From: Neosynechococcus sphagnicola sy1
GTDB lineage: Bacteria > Cyanobacteriota > Cyanobacteriia > Neosynechococcales > Neosynechococcaceae
Assembly: GCF_000775285.1 (NCBI RefSeq)
Contig: NZ_JJML01000017.1
Coordinates: 62,001-126,000 of the forward strand
Direction: 5' to 3'
Length of the DNA stretch: 64,000 nt
Shown: positions 1 through 9,238 of the stretch, in pieces
Layout of the letters: every line of letters begins with the position of its first letter
How positions within the stretch are numbered: the stretch's first letter is position 1
Position numbers and translations under genes: made by a program
Notes under the pieces: generated by a model
The model's input: only the letters and a program-made list of their open reading frames with translations
Databases searched by the model: none
What the model was told of the DNA's origin: nothing

Positions 1-1362
1 AGTTTCGGGTTGAAACATCAGCAATTGCCCAATGGAACGGAGTGTTGGTTGGGCTGGCGTTGTCTCAGCAGCTGCGTTGGAACTATCCTGATGGGCCTGA
101 AGTTTCAGCTTCAATTGACTCCCTGCCAGCGTGATTTGAATTTGGATGTGGTGACCCGTCGGTAGATTGCGCGTGAAGCGTTCAATTAAACCCGTCAATG
201 CCTGATCCAGGATGGCTGGGTGGCTGACAATGGTCGGCATCTGATGGGGCAGATGGACCTCTAAGGTGAGATTGCGGCGGCTAGCTTGTTGCTGCCAGCG
301 AGGAATGCTCTGCTGCAATAGTTCACCGACCGAAGTGGGAGACAGGGGCATGGTGGCAGATCGGGCGGGAGCCGTTTCTAATTCCACAACTTGAAAGATC
401 AGATTAAATCGATCAATTTGCTCCGTACATTCGCGATCAATCCCCTCCAATTGTCGAATGACTGCGGCAGGTAACCCCGAACGCTTGAGGATCAGACGGG
501 TAAGGGTACGAATGGTTGTTAGAGGGGTGCGCACCTCATGGGTGATCGCTTGTAATAACTCAATATCCGGGCTGAGGGTGGGGGCGCAGAAACTCTTTGG
601 CACCGGGTGTTCCCCTGCGGCTAGCTTCCACCGAGTCGCTCCCCGTCGGAGTCGCCGCAGTCGAACCACGGGGGGAGGTGGTACATATCTCAGCAACAGC
701 TGGCTAAAATGCATCACCGTTTCATAGGGAGGTACCACGGGCGCAAATTGCTCAACCAGCTGCTCTAATTCATTGATCATGGCGGGAAGGTTGAGTCGCT
801 GGCGCAAAATCTGCCAACCCTGGAAGATCACCTCTGGATGAAAGGAGAAGCGAAATGCGATCTCATCTGCCAGATCAACCCCACACGCCATAACCAGGCT
901 CCAGTGAGCCGTCAACACTAGGCAAAATTTTTCGGCTGCCAAGGGATCCTGGCTCTGGAGGGAGAGGGAATACATGGGAACATGCCCCAAGGACAGTGGA
1001 TGGGATTCTTTGACGGGTGGTAACTGGAAGGTTGACCGACCCCTGCCATGTCCGGGTGCCAAGGTGAAGTTACAGGTTTGCAATCGCGTCATCAGCTGGG
1101 GATGACTCAAAACTGGGAGCGGCCCTGCCACTACCAGACCTTGAATGAGTGACTGGGAGGGTACCGATTGGTTGTTGGGGAATAGGGTTTGCAAGAGGAG
1201 AAATTCTAGCGCCGCGATCGCTCCACGCCATTCTCCTTCGGCTTTGTCTTGTTGCTGAGCGATCGCGGTTGTTGGGCTAGCCACCGATAAAAGGCTGACC
1301 TCGGGTGTCTGGTTCCGGGCTAGTAATTCACTTAAGGTCGTCAGTGTCCCTTGCGATTCCAA
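1..1362 (-). CDS. Sensor histidine kinase, C-terminus cut by window edge
   Basis: An open frame on the minus strand runs from a TTG at 1362 past the left edge of the window. A purine-rich AGGGAG lies just upstream of the TTG, and no in-frame ATG fits better. The H-box is near residue 275 (ITHEVRTPLTTIR), so the phosphoacceptor is His275, followed by a helical DHp segment. The last visible residues (SIGQLLMFQPET) resemble the part of the ATPase domain that precedes the G2 region; the final G box lies outside the window. The roughly 270 residues before the H-box match no sensor domain I recognise and show no obvious membrane segment, so it is probably a cytoplasmic kinase. Signal and partner regulator are unknown. 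The kinase assignment is firm; everything about its input is open. Confidence 0.85.
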   Translation of the reverse strand, partial: MESQGTLTTLSELLARNQTPEVSLLSVASPTTAIAQQQDKAEGEWRGAIAALEFLLLQTLFPNNQSVPSQSLIQGLVVAGPLPVLSHPQLMTRLQTCNFTLAPGHGRGRSTFQLPPVKESHPLSLGHVPMYSLSLQSQDPLAAEKFCLVLTAHWSLVMACGVDLADEIAFRFSFHPEVIFQGWQILRQRLNLPAMINELEQLVEQFAPVVPPYETVMHFSQLLLRYVPPPPVVRLRRLRRGATRWKLAAGEHPVPKSFCAPTLSPDIELLQAITHEVRTPLTTIRTLTRLILKRSGLPAAVIRQLEGIDRECTEQIDRFNLIFQVVELETAPARSATMPLSPTSVGELLQQSIPRWQQQASRRNLTLEVHLPHQMPTIVSHPAILDQALTGLIERFTRNLPTGHHIQIQITLAGSQLKLKLQAHQDSSNAAAETTPAQPTLRSIGQLLMFQPET

Positions 1363-1385
1363 GACTATCTCCCTCTGGCATTTGT

Positions 1386-1574
1386 GATGCCTCACCCCGG
1401 CCTTCTCTGACCCAATTATTACTGGATTTGTCCTTAGCTTACTGGAGCTTAGAGCCTGAGGGTAGGCGGAAACCGAACGTAGCAGGTGACGATCCCATCC
1501 CTTTGATCAAAGTGCCGCTGCCAGCCAGCACCGAAGATTGGGATCAGGTCAATTTTGGCATTGCCCGTTTCTGA
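1386..1574 (+). CDS. Possible small hypothetical ORF or gene remnant
   Basis: The frame ending at TGA 1572-1574 reads like protein over its last 55 codons (for example LLLDLSLAYWSLEPEGRR) and lies between the divergent kinase and tldD. The longer version starting at 1305 overlaps the kinase start antisense and is unlikely. An ATG near 1387 is in another frame and would need an indel to join. I do not recognise the sequence. It could be a damaged small gene or chance. Confidence 0.22.
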   Translation, partial: DASPRPSLTQLLLDLSLAYWSLEPEGRRKPNVAGDDPIPLIKVPLPASTEDWDQVNFGIARF

Positions 1575-1661
1575 GAAGCACCCCCTATTGCGTGCCTATT
1601 CAGCGCACAATAAATGGTGGCAGAGATTTGTTGCAACCGTTGCATCTACTGAGAGTCGATC

Positions 1662-3062
1662 ATGTCCATGCCCCTTCACGATATGAACAATTTGCTAGCC
1701 GATCTGATTAGTCGTTATCGGTCTCAGGTTGATTACCTAGCAATTCGCCTCGAAGCAGCCCAGACGACGGACATTTTGCTCCGAGGTCATAAGATCGAAA
1801 CCCTGAGTGAGGCCATTTCCTTGGGGGGGCAAGTGCGGGCTTGCCATCGCGGGGGATGGGGATTTACCAGCTTTAATCGCTTTTCTGATATCGCTGAACG
1901 TATTGAAGAAGTCATCAGTGCCGCCCGCATCGTGGGCGATGACGAAACCCTGTTAGCTCCCGTGACACCCATCCAGGATACTTGTGTACTCCCCCTGACG
2001 GGCACCGATCCGCGTCAGATACCCTTGGCGGACAAAAAAGCCCTCTGCGATCGCTACGCCCAAATCTTACGCAGCGTTGATCCGAGAATCGCAACGATTT
2101 CAGTGCGCTATGGTGACAGTGCCCAACAGATAATGCTGGCAACCTCCGATGGCACCCTCTTAGAGCAGTCTTGGGTGGATATGGAAATGCGCTTTGCCGC
2201 CACGGCTCGGGATGGAGAAACGGTGCAAACTGGGCGGGAAACCACCGGATCTCGCAAAGCTTATGAGGACTTAATGGGGCTAGAGGGTCAAGTTCATGCC
2301 GCTGCCCAGCGGGCGGTGCATTCCCTGGCTCTACCGCCAGTTCAAGGCAATACCTATACCGTTGTGATTGACCCCATTCTTACTGGGTTGTTTGTCCACG
2401 AAGCCTTTGGTCATCTTTCTGAAGCAGACATGGCCTATGAAAACCCAGATCTACTGGAAGTGATGAGCATGGGGCGACAGTTTGGGCCATCGGACTTACA
2501 AATTTTTGATGGGGCAGATCCGGCGGGCCATCGGGGCAGTTATCTCTATGATGATGAGGGCACTCTGGCAACGACAACGCAATTGATCCAGGATGGAGTG
2601 CTGATTGGACGGCTACATTCTCGAGAGACGGCAGGCAAGTTAAATGAAGCTCCCACAGGAAATGCTCGCTGTCTGGACTACCGTTATCCGCCACTGGTGC
2701 GAATGACCAATACCTGGATTGAGCGGGGAAAAACCCCTGTCAACGAATTGTTTAGTGGGATTCAGGAAGGGGTCTATGCCCGTAATTGGTTAGGGGGCAT
2801 GACCAATGGAGAAATGTTTACCTTCTCAGCCGGGGAAGCCTGGATGATTCGCCAGGGGCAAATTGCTGAGCCTGTCAGAGATGTCACCCTGTCTGGGAAT
2901 GTTTTCACTACCCTGGCTGATATTGAAGCCATTGGAGATGACTTCTTCTGGGATGAGTCGGGGGGCTGCGGCAAAGGAGGACAAAATGGCCTCCCCGTTG
3001 GCTGCGGTGGCCCTAGCTTACGGCTGCGGAATGTGGTCGTGGGTGGGGAAGCCAATACTTAA
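1662..3062 (+). CDS. tldD: TldD-type metalloprotease subunit
   Basis: This 466-residue protein belongs to the TldD/PmbA family. TldD and TldE (PmbA) form a zinc protease that, in studied bacteria, processes modified peptides such as microcins and degrades unfolded peptides. The zinc-binding HExxxH motif is visible as HEAFGH near residue 248, as expected for the catalytic TldD subunit. The family glycine-rich C-terminal part (SGGCGKGGQNGLPVGCGGP) is also present. Length matches the family. The ATG at 1662 begins MSMPLHDMNN; the ATGs at 1668 and 1683 are possible alternatives. The partner subunit gene lies 4 kb downstream at 7159 on the same strand, separated by three other genes. The cellular substrate in cyanobacteria is not known to me. 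Confidence 0.92.
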   Translation: MSMPLHDMNNLLADLISRYRSQVDYLAIRLEAAQTTDILLRGHKIETLSEAISLGGQVRACHRGGWGFTSFNRFSDIAERIEEVISAARIVGDDETLLAPVTPIQDTCVLPLTGTDPRQIPLADKKALCDRYAQILRSVDPRIATISVRYGDSAQQIMLATSDGTLLEQSWVDMEMRFAATARDGETVQTGRETTGSRKAYEDLMGLEGQVHAAAQRAVHSLALPPVQGNTYTVVIDPILTGLFVHEAFGHLSEADMAYENPDLLEVMSMGRQFGPSDLQIFDGADPAGHRGSYLYDDEGTLATTTQLIQDGVLIGRLHSRETAGKLNEAPTGNARCLDYRYPPLVRMTNTWIERGKTPVNELFSGIQEGVYARNWLGGMTNGEMFTFSAGEAWMIRQGQIAEPVRDVTLSGNVFTTLADIEAIGDDFFWDESGGCGKGGQNGLPVGCGGPSLRLRNVVVGGEANT

Positions 3063-3601
3063 TTGCGGTGGGGCAATCCCTCTAAATCTTTGGGCCAGGG
3101 AACAATCTATAGCAGTCCTAAAGTGGTTCGTGGTTCGGCAATCCGAGGAATTGCCGTTCTGCTTGTCGCCTCAGCGATTCGCGCGGTTTCCGTTGCAACA
3201 ATGTCGGTTTTCGGGTTTGTTGCGAGTTGCCGAGTGACTCTTAGCCCTTAGTCCTTAAGCCCTTCAGCCCTTAGCACTTGGCAATTTTAGCCCTTCGGTC
3301 TTCGCCTGACGGCGATCAATTTTTTTTGAGTTTTGAGTAAGCTGCTCACACAACCTACCGATGGGATTTAACCTTGCAAGGTTTGTTGCCCTGCCTGAAC
3401 CGGGGCAATATCAACACCAATTAAGGTTGCAATTTGGGCGTTGCTTCATCTAAGTATGAATCAAAGATCTTGACAACTCGGGCGTCCCGCCGCCGTTCAC
3501 TACCCGATCGCCGGGGGTAGGATGGGAGTAAGGGCGATGACCCAACCTGTGATCGGGGTTGTCCAGCCCTGCAAAATCTAGCCTGTCTGCGAGTTGTTCT
3601 C
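3063..3601. other. Intergenic region with simple repeats
   Basis: About 540 bases between tldD and the DUF445 gene hold no convincing gene. The short frames here have no family features. A 13-base element, tatagcagtccta, lies at 3108-3120 and recurs at 13615-13627. A degenerate run of 'agcccttag'-like units lies at 3239-3297. The last 100 bases presumably carry the promoter of the DUF445 gene, but no clear -10/-35 pair stands out. Confidence 0.5.
3239..3297. repeat. Degenerate short tandem repeat
   Basis: Imperfect copies of a 7-10 base unit built on 'agccctta(g)' are strung together: cttagccctt, agtccttaag, cccttcagcc, cttagcactt, ttttagccct. Repeats of this kind are common in intergenic DNA of cyanobacteria. 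No function is implied. Confidence 0.5.
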
Positions 3602-4834
3602 TTGGATCTGTTTACACTTTGGCGGTTGGTGGCTCCTCCCTTGGTCGGAGGCATCATCGGCTATTTCACCAACGACATTGCGATTCGGATGTTATTCCGT
3701 CCCTACACAGCGGTCTACCTCTGGGGGCGGAAACTGCCGTTTACACCGGGCTTGATTCCAGGGAATCAGGAGCGATTAGCAAAGCGGATCTCCGACACCA
3801 TCATGGGTTCCCTGCTAACCCCGGAAGAACTGCACAACCTTGCCCGTCGCCTGCTGGCAACCGAGCGGGTACAGGCAGCCATCCTCTGGCTGTTGCGTTT
3901 AGGGTTAGAGCAAATCCGTTCAGAGAAATCCGAGAAAACCGCCAAACTCCTCTCTGAAATCCTACGGGATTTGGTCGGTCAGTCCTTGCCCCGGTTATTG
4001 CAAATCCTGGCACGGCGCGAAGATTTTTTAGAAGCGCAGCTCAACCAGGTGTTTGATCAAGTACTGCTGGAACTAAGATTAACGCCCCTCCAGGCGGGGC
4101 AACTCTCGGAGTGGCTGCTGCAAGCGGTGCTGCCCCCGGATGTGGTGCGGCTGGCGATGGTCGATTTTTTGACCGATCGCAATATTCAGGTGATTGACGA
4201 AGGGTTTCGGGAACGATCCAGCGGCACCTATTGGGTGATTGCCAACCTGTTTGGGCTGCGGAATACCCTCCTGCGTCTCCGCAGCTTTTGTTTGGATGAA
4301 AAAGAGATCACCAATGCCCGACTGCAAGAACTAACCCTGTCGCTGCAAATCCGCGATCGCCTGCAACGATGGCTACCGCGCTTGTCGCTGCAAAACCTAC
4401 CCATCTCCACCGTGCGACAACTCCGCAAAACCTGGCGGGATAGCGTGCGTCAATATCTGCAAGACGAAGGATCACACCTGCTGCAAGGACTCCGGGACTC
4501 CGTAGATTGGGAGCATGTTTCGAGGTTAATTCTCAATCGGCTGCGATCGTCGGAAATGCTAACCACGTCTCTAGAAGTGGCGAGTCAAGAATTGGCCTTA
4601 ATTCTAGAGCGCTACCTGGAAAAAGATCTAGAGTCCCTGATGGAGCAGGTCATCCCGATTTTGAATTTAGATCAGGTGATCATTGACCGCGTCCAAGCCA
4701 CCTCCCCCGCCGACCTAGAAGCCGGGATTCAGGGCATTGTCAAAAGTGAATTACAGGCGATCGTCAATCTCGGGGGTCTCCTCGGTCTGATCATCGGCCT
4801 GCTGCAAACCCTATCGCTGCTAATTGGCAATTGA
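3602..4834 (+). CDS. DUF445 family membrane protein
   Basis: A 410-residue protein with the DUF445 (YheB/YjiN-like) layout. The N-terminal membrane segment contains the family signature [20 protein letters not shown], followed by FRPY and [12 protein letters not shown] long helical middle region and a C-terminal hydrophobic segment ([18 protein letters not shown]) follow. Both ends are membrane-associated, so the middle is probably a soluble helical domain. The start used is TTG at 3602, because no ATG precedes the conserved block in frame; GTT/CTC codons upstream make a longer protein unlikely. Biochemical function of the family is unknown. The gene faces the PstS-like gene, ending 47 bases before it. 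Confidence 0.85.
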   Translation: MDLFTLWRLVAPPLVGGIIGYFTNDIAIRMLFRPYTAVYLWGRKLPFTPGLIPGNQERLAKRISDTIMGSLLTPEELHNLARRLLATERVQAAILWLLRLGLEQIRSEKSEKTAKLLSEILRDLVGQSLPRLLQILARREDFLEAQLNQVFDQVLLELRLTPLQAGQLSEWLLQAVLPPDVVRLAMVDFLTDRNIQVIDEGFRERSSGTYWVIANLFGLRNTLLRLRSFCLDEKEITNARLQELTLSLQIRDRLQRWLPRLSLQNLPISTVRQLRKTWRDSVRQYLQDEGSHLLQGLRDSVDWEHVSRLILNRLRSSEMLTTSLEVASQELALILERYLEKDLESLMEQVIPILNLDQVIIDRVQATSPADLEAGIQGIVKSELQAIVNLGGLLGLIIGLLQTLSLLIGN

Positions 4835-4880
4835 GACCCATCCCCAGTCATGACCTTTGCGAACCCATTGTCCGATCTGG

Positions 4881-5939
4881 CTATCGAATTCTGACGAATC
4901 CAGCCTTTTCAATCAGATCTTGTCCCTGATTGGTCAACAGCAAGTTGGCATAAGTCTCCCCGGCCTGCTGATCAATGTCCCCATTTTGCTTGACGATCAC
5001 AAATAACCGTCGGGTAATCGGGTAATCCCCACTTTGAAACGCAGTTGCATTGAGTTGATTGCGCCGATTCACACTGCACTCAGAAGATGGAATGTAGGGT
5101 TCCTGGTAGGGAGGGATATATTCATTGGGTTTGCGCCCTAGGGGAAGGGACTTAATTTCACATTGACCCACGACTTCTGGAGCCGAGGCATAGTAAATCC
5201 CCCCGAAGTTTTTAGCAACTTTTCTCAGGGCTTGGGTGGTGGTTGGAATGAATTCAACGGTGGAACCAAAGGGTGCTTTTCCCAGGACATTTTCAGCAAA
5301 GAATTCAATCGTGCCACCGTCCTCAATTCGACGAGAGTAGGGGGTAATTTTGAGATCTGGGCCTCCAACCTGCTGCCAGTTGGTAATTTTACTCAGATAA
5401 ATGTCTCTTAATTGGGGGAGGGTGAGTCCGCTCAGGGTTAGATTGGGATGCACTGCGATCGCAATCCCATCAAGCGCCACTGGAATTTCCTTCAGGGTAA
5501 ATCCCCGTTGCTTTGCTTCCTCATATTCCGTTGCTTTTAAGGGCCGGGAGGATTGGGAAAAAGCCAGTTGGTTATCTAGCAACATGCGAATTCCACTCCC
5601 TGAACCAGGGGCACCCGTTACCGGATTGGTATAGCGCAACCGAAACTCTGGCAAAACTGTCTGGATGATAGGGTCCACATCTCGCCGAATCGGTGCCCAG
5701 GTCGTACTACCGCCATAGTTCAGCAACCCAGTGGGGACCTTGGGAACCTCAGCAAAAGTCGCTGCAACTGCCCCTGAAGCCGGGGAATTAGAAGCAGTGC
5801 TGACCGGATTACCCACATTCTTCAGCCACCCAAACCCCAAACCGGTGCTGCGGTTGAGCCACCAGAATCCACCCAGCAGCAGCCCAGCCGTGATCAGAAA
5901 CGACAAAATTAGCGTCGGAGTCTCGTTTTTCTGGGACAT
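4881..5939 (-). CDS. PstS-like substrate-binding protein
   Basis: A periplasmic-binding-protein fold of the PstS/phosphate type, about 352 residues from the preferred ATG at 5939 (MSQKNETPTL). An upstream ATG at 5981 would add 14 residues of unlikely sequence. A single N-terminal hydrophobic segment (LILSFLITAGLLLGGFWW) acts as signal or membrane anchor. The PstS-type motifs NYGGSTTWAPIR and TGAPGSGSGIRM are followed by the second-lobe sequence LRDIYLSKITNWQQVGG and YSRRIEDGGT. There is no pstC, pstA or pstB beside it, so it is an orphan binding protein. Phosphate is the likely ligand by family, but an orphan anchored member could serve sensing or another oxyanion. No Pho-box was identified with confidence. 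Confidence 0.85.
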   Translation of the reverse strand: MSQKNETPTLILSFLITAGLLLGGFWWLNRSTGLGFGWLKNVGNPVSTASNSPASGAVAATFAEVPKVPTGLLNYGGSTTWAPIRRDVDPIIQTVLPEFRLRYTNPVTGAPGSGSGIRMLLDNQLAFSQSSRPLKATEYEEAKQRGFTLKEIPVALDGIAIAVHPNLTLSGLTLPQLRDIYLSKITNWQQVGGPDLKITPYSRRIEDGGTIEFFAENVLGKAPFGSTVEFIPTTTQALRKVAKNFGGIYYASAPEVVGQCEIKSLPLGRKPNEYIPPYQEPYIPSSECSVNRRNQLNATAFQSGDYPITRRLFVIVKQNGDIDQQAGETYANLLLTNQGQDLIEKAGFVRIR

Positions 5940-6203
5940 ATTCAAGTGGCAGTGATGTGGAGCAAACAGGCAATTAACCATCTGTTAATAGCTTAATCGC
6001 TAACAGCGGTAGGCTATTAGACGCATTCACTGGCTGGATTGGCACCTAAAGTGAAACACATGATCTATAAACGCAACCCAATTTCTGAGCGTTAAGCTAA
6101 CGTTCAACACATCTGAGGCCGCCGATAAACCTCGTGAGCTTTACCCTCCCTTCTGTAAGATCAGGAGAAAAGACCTCTACCTTGATCGATGGGGTTGTAA
6201 CGT

Positions 6204-7088
6204 ATGGGTATTGTTTGGGAGCTTGATTTCTATTCTCGTCCGATTGTAGATGAGCAACAGAAGAAAATCTGGGAACTGCTGGTGTGCCAAAGTCCTCAAG
6301 ACACCAGTACGGACATGGCTTCCCTGTTTCGCTATACCCAGTTTTGTCCCAGCACCCAGGTAAATTCCATCTGGTTACGCACCGCTTTAGAATCTGCTTT
6401 AGCTGAGGCAACCCAACCACCTGATCGGATTCGCTTTTTCCGGCAACCCATGGCGAATATGATCACCAAGGCTTGCTCAGAACTCGACATTGCAGCCCAA
6501 CCCAGCCGCCGGACGTTTGCCCTTAACCATTGGCTTCAGCAACGCCTTTTGGAGGTTTATCCCACCGATCCTGGCTACCAACCAGGAACTTCCCCCACCA
6601 TTAGCTCCCCGGTACTCCCTCCCCAAGCACTGCCAGAGGCACTCGTTGGCCAGTCTTGGGCCTTTGTGAACCTGACCTGTGACGAATTGAGTCAGATGTC
6701 TACTTGGGCAGTGGACTTTGGCGACGCCTTTCCGCCCCAGATGCTGGGACTTTCCCCTGACGTGCTGATACCGGGGGTGGTGATTTTTTCACCTCGGGCG
6801 TTGCCCATGGCGGGTTGGATGTCCGGGCTTGATCTGGTGTTTTTGAAACTGCAAGCGCAACCTATACCGTCCCTCGGGAAATTACCCTCGCAGTTGATTT
6901 TAGAAACGGGCATCCGCGATCGCTGGGTGTTAGCGAGTTTTACCGATGTGCCAACCCTGAAAGAAGCCAGAGCCTTTGAAGCTGCTAAACAAGAAGCCCA
7001 TCAAGTGCATTTCTTGGCAGTACAATCTCACCCCCAGGCAGAAACTTTCGCAGGATTTTGGTTATTGCAGGAGGTCAATCTAGCGTAA
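6204..7088 (+). CDS. Tab2/Atab2 family RNA-binding protein
   Basis: A 294-residue protein with the hallmark N-terminus of the Tab2/Atab2 (DUF1092) family, GIVWELDFYSRPIVDE. The C-terminal half carries ILETGIRDRWVLASF and ends with FAGFWLLQEV, as in cyanobacterial members. In algae and plants, Tab2/Atab2 binds RNA and is required for translation of photosystem I mRNAs. Cyanobacterial homologues are found almost only in oxygenic phototrophs, but their molecular role is less clear. The start ATG at 6204 matches the family start exactly. It is followed 70 bases later by the pmbA-type gene on the same strand, so co-transcription is possible. Confidence 0.88.
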   Translation: MGIVWELDFYSRPIVDEQQKKIWELLVCQSPQDTSTDMASLFRYTQFCPSTQVNSIWLRTALESALAEATQPPDRIRFFRQPMANMITKACSELDIAAQPSRRTFALNHWLQQRLLEVYPTDPGYQPGTSPTISSPVLPPQALPEALVGQSWAFVNLTCDELSQMSTWAVDFGDAFPPQMLGLSPDVLIPGVVIFSPRALPMAGWMSGLDLVFLKLQAQPIPSLGKLPSQLILETGIRDRWVLASFTDVPTLKEARAFEAAKQEAHQVHFLAVQSHPQAETFAGFWLLQEVNLA

Positions 7089-7158
7089 GTTGGTTGTTAG
7101 TCCGATGTAATGAAGATCGGCTGACAACAACGGATAGATAGAGCCATGACCGAGGTAT

Positions 7159-8475
7159 ATGGGGTTTGAAGATCGCCAACAGGATGCCCTGGCAAAGCAA
7201 CTGCTTGCCCTAGCTTCCCGATCCGGAGCCGAGGCCGCTGAGGTCTTCCAGTCACAGTCTTCGTCTCGCCCCGTATCGTTTGAGGCCAATCGCCTCAAGC
7301 AGTTGGAAAGCATGCAATCAGAAGGCACAGCCCTGCGACTGTGGAAACAAGGTCGTCCTGGACTTGCGGTTGCCTATGGTCTTGTCGAACCCCAGGTTTT
7401 GGTGGATCGAGCGATCTCTCTCAGCCACTTAAATGAACCAGAGACCATTGAGCTTGGGAGTGCAAACAAACGCTTCTATCCCGATATTGGGGAAGCGGTG
7501 CCTGTGGAACAGCTGGTGGAGTGGGGCCGGGAGGCGATCGCCCTCGTGCGGGCAGAATTCCCCGATATTCTCTGTACCGGGGAGTGGGAATGTGAAGCCG
7601 AAACTACCCGTTTAATCAACTCCCAAGGACTGGACAGTGGTTATACGGACATTACCCTCAGCTGTTACCTAACCGCAGACTGGATTCGGGGGGATGACTT
7701 TCTCAGTGTCTCCGATGGGCAGGCGCAACGAGGTAGCTTGAATCCCCAAGTCCTGGCGCAGCAGATTGTTCAACGCTTGCAGTGGGCGACGGTGAATGCC
7801 CATCCCCCCACCGGGCGAGTACCCGTGTTATTTACTTCCAAGGCAGCGGATATGCTCTGGGGAACCGTCCAAGCCGCCTTGAATGGAAAACAGGTGATTG
7901 AAAAAGCCTCACCCTGGAGCGATCTCCGAGGGGAACAAGTCACAGCCGCTGCAATCACCCTCTCTCAACACCCCCAGGCAGGGCCATTTAGTTGCCCCTT
8001 TGACGACGAAGGTACCCCAACCGCTGCCCTCGTCTTTATTGAGCAGGGGATTCTACAGAGCTTCTACACGGACCGCACCACGGGACGGATTTTGGTGCAG
8101 GAGAGCACAGGGAATGGCTTTCGCCCAAGCTTGGGGAGCTACCCGACCCCAGGGCTTTTTAACTGTCTGATTCAGCCAGGTACGGGGAATCTCACCGATC
8201 TGATGGCCACCCTAGAAGATGGTCTAGTGGTGGATCAAATGTTGGGGAGTGGCTCTGGAATTTCAGGAGATTTCTCCATCAATGTGGATCTAGGGTATCG
8301 GGTTAAAAAAGGCCAGATCGTAGGCCGGGTCAAGGATACGATGGTAGCAGGAAATGTCTACACAGCCCTGAAGCATCTTGTGCAGTTGGGAGGGGATGCC
8401 GACTGGAATGGATCTTGCTATACGCCTTCCTTAATCGTGGAAGGCCTGTCTACCACAGCTCGGCAATTGAACTAG
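7159..8475 (+). CDS. pmbA: PmbA/TldE-type protease subunit
   Basis: A 438-residue member of the TldD/PmbA family that lacks the HExxxH zinc motif, as expected for the TldE/PmbA partner subunit. Family landmarks are RPVSFEANRLKQLESMQSEG near the N-terminus and GSGSGISGDFSINVDLGYRV in the C-terminal part. TldD and TldE act as a heterodimer, and the tldD gene lies upstream at 1662. The start is ATG 7159: a nearby ATG at 7146 is out of frame and hits a stop within a few codons. The gene ends facing the methyltransferase at 8690, with 214 bases between that show no clear terminator. Confidence 0.9.
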   Translation: MGFEDRQQDALAKQLLALASRSGAEAAEVFQSQSSSRPVSFEANRLKQLESMQSEGTALRLWKQGRPGLAVAYGLVEPQVLVDRAISLSHLNEPETIELGSANKRFYPDIGEAVPVEQLVEWGREAIALVRAEFPDILCTGEWECEAETTRLINSQGLDSGYTDITLSCYLTADWIRGDDFLSVSDGQAQRGSLNPQVLAQQIVQRLQWATVNAHPPTGRVPVLFTSKAADMLWGTVQAALNGKQVIEKASPWSDLRGEQVTAAAITLSQHPQAGPFSCPFDDEGTPTAALVFIEQGILQSFYTDRTTGRILVQESTGNGFRPSLGSYPTPGLFNCLIQPGTGNLTDLMATLEDGLVVDQMLGSGSGISGDFSINVDLGYRVKKGQIVGRVKDTMVAGNVYTALKHLVQLGGDADWNGSCYTPSLIVEGLSTTARQLN

Positions 8476-8689
8476 TCGATGCGGTTGCGTCCTCTGAATC
8501 CATCGATAAGTGATTTCGGGTAAATGCACCATTGACCGACGCTGTTTTGAGGCTGCAAAGAGACCGGGAGCCACTGGGGACGTGGGACTAAGTGATGGTC
8601 GGTATCAGACAGTTTAGGACATCCTTCAGACACTTAAAATGCCAATCCTGGAAGACGGCTCGACTGTTGCTACCAAAGACCAGCGCCCT

Positions 8690-9238
8690 CTACTTCAGTG
8701 CAATGACATTCAAGCTAATCAGCTTATCCTTGATCTTTAGGGTACTGGCATCATTAAATAAATCAAATTCTGATACCCTCATATATTCGCGAAAACCAGC
8801 ATTTTTTAAATAGTAGGTCAATATATCAATATCAAACCCTACCTTGTGAATATCATAGGGATTTAATTGTCCCCCATAGATAATACGCATAATATCAAAT
8901 CGATGTTGAGCCGTGGCAGTTGGCTCCAGGAAGAGCCAACATAAGGAATGTAAATCAGGAACACTCACGTAGAGTTCACCACCAACCTTCAGCACCCGAT
9001 ACCATTCTTTGAGGGTTTGGGCTAGTTCATTATTAATTCCATAGTAGAAATGCTCAAGGGTATGACTCGAATAGATGGCATCCACTGACTGATCTGCAAA
9101 TTGACTTAAGCAACTTGCATCACAGACAAAATCAACTTCCGGGCGTGCTTCCACATCCAAAATTTTCCAGTTTGGGTGAACTTCCCAGCCTCCAATATGT
9201 AACCTCAGAGGTGAGGATTCGATGGTCTCGGTACTCAT
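8690..9238 (-). CDS. Small SAM-dependent methyltransferase
   Basis: A class I methyltransferase of about 182 residues from the ATG at 9238. A longer start at 9262 would run into the upstream gene. The start codon overlaps the TGA of the TPR/O-GlcNAc-transferase gene in an ATGA junction, which indicates translational coupling. The fold is recognisable by LHIGGWEVHPNWKILD, the acidic residue after it, VDAIYSSHTLEHF and EWYRVLKVGGELYVSVPDL, which are typical of Methyltransf_11-like enzymes acting in glycan pathways. It appears slightly short at the C-terminus but ends naturally. The context suggests methylation of a sugar or glycan intermediate on pilin or another surface protein; this is inference. 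Confidence 0.85.
   Translation of the reverse strand: MSTETIESSPLRLHIGGWEVHPNWKILDVEARPEVDFVCDASCLSQFADQSVDAIYSSHTLEHFYYGINNELAQTLKEWYRVLKVGGELYVSVPDLHSLCWLFLEPTATAQHRFDIMRIIYGGQLNPYDIHKVGFDIDILTYYLKNAGFREYMRVSEFDLFNDASTLKIKDKLISLNVIALK

Noticed and set aside
2863-3237. 124-codon plus-strand frame at the end of tldD
   Set aside because: It is a shifted frame of the tldD 3' end continuing into repeat-rich intergenic DNA.
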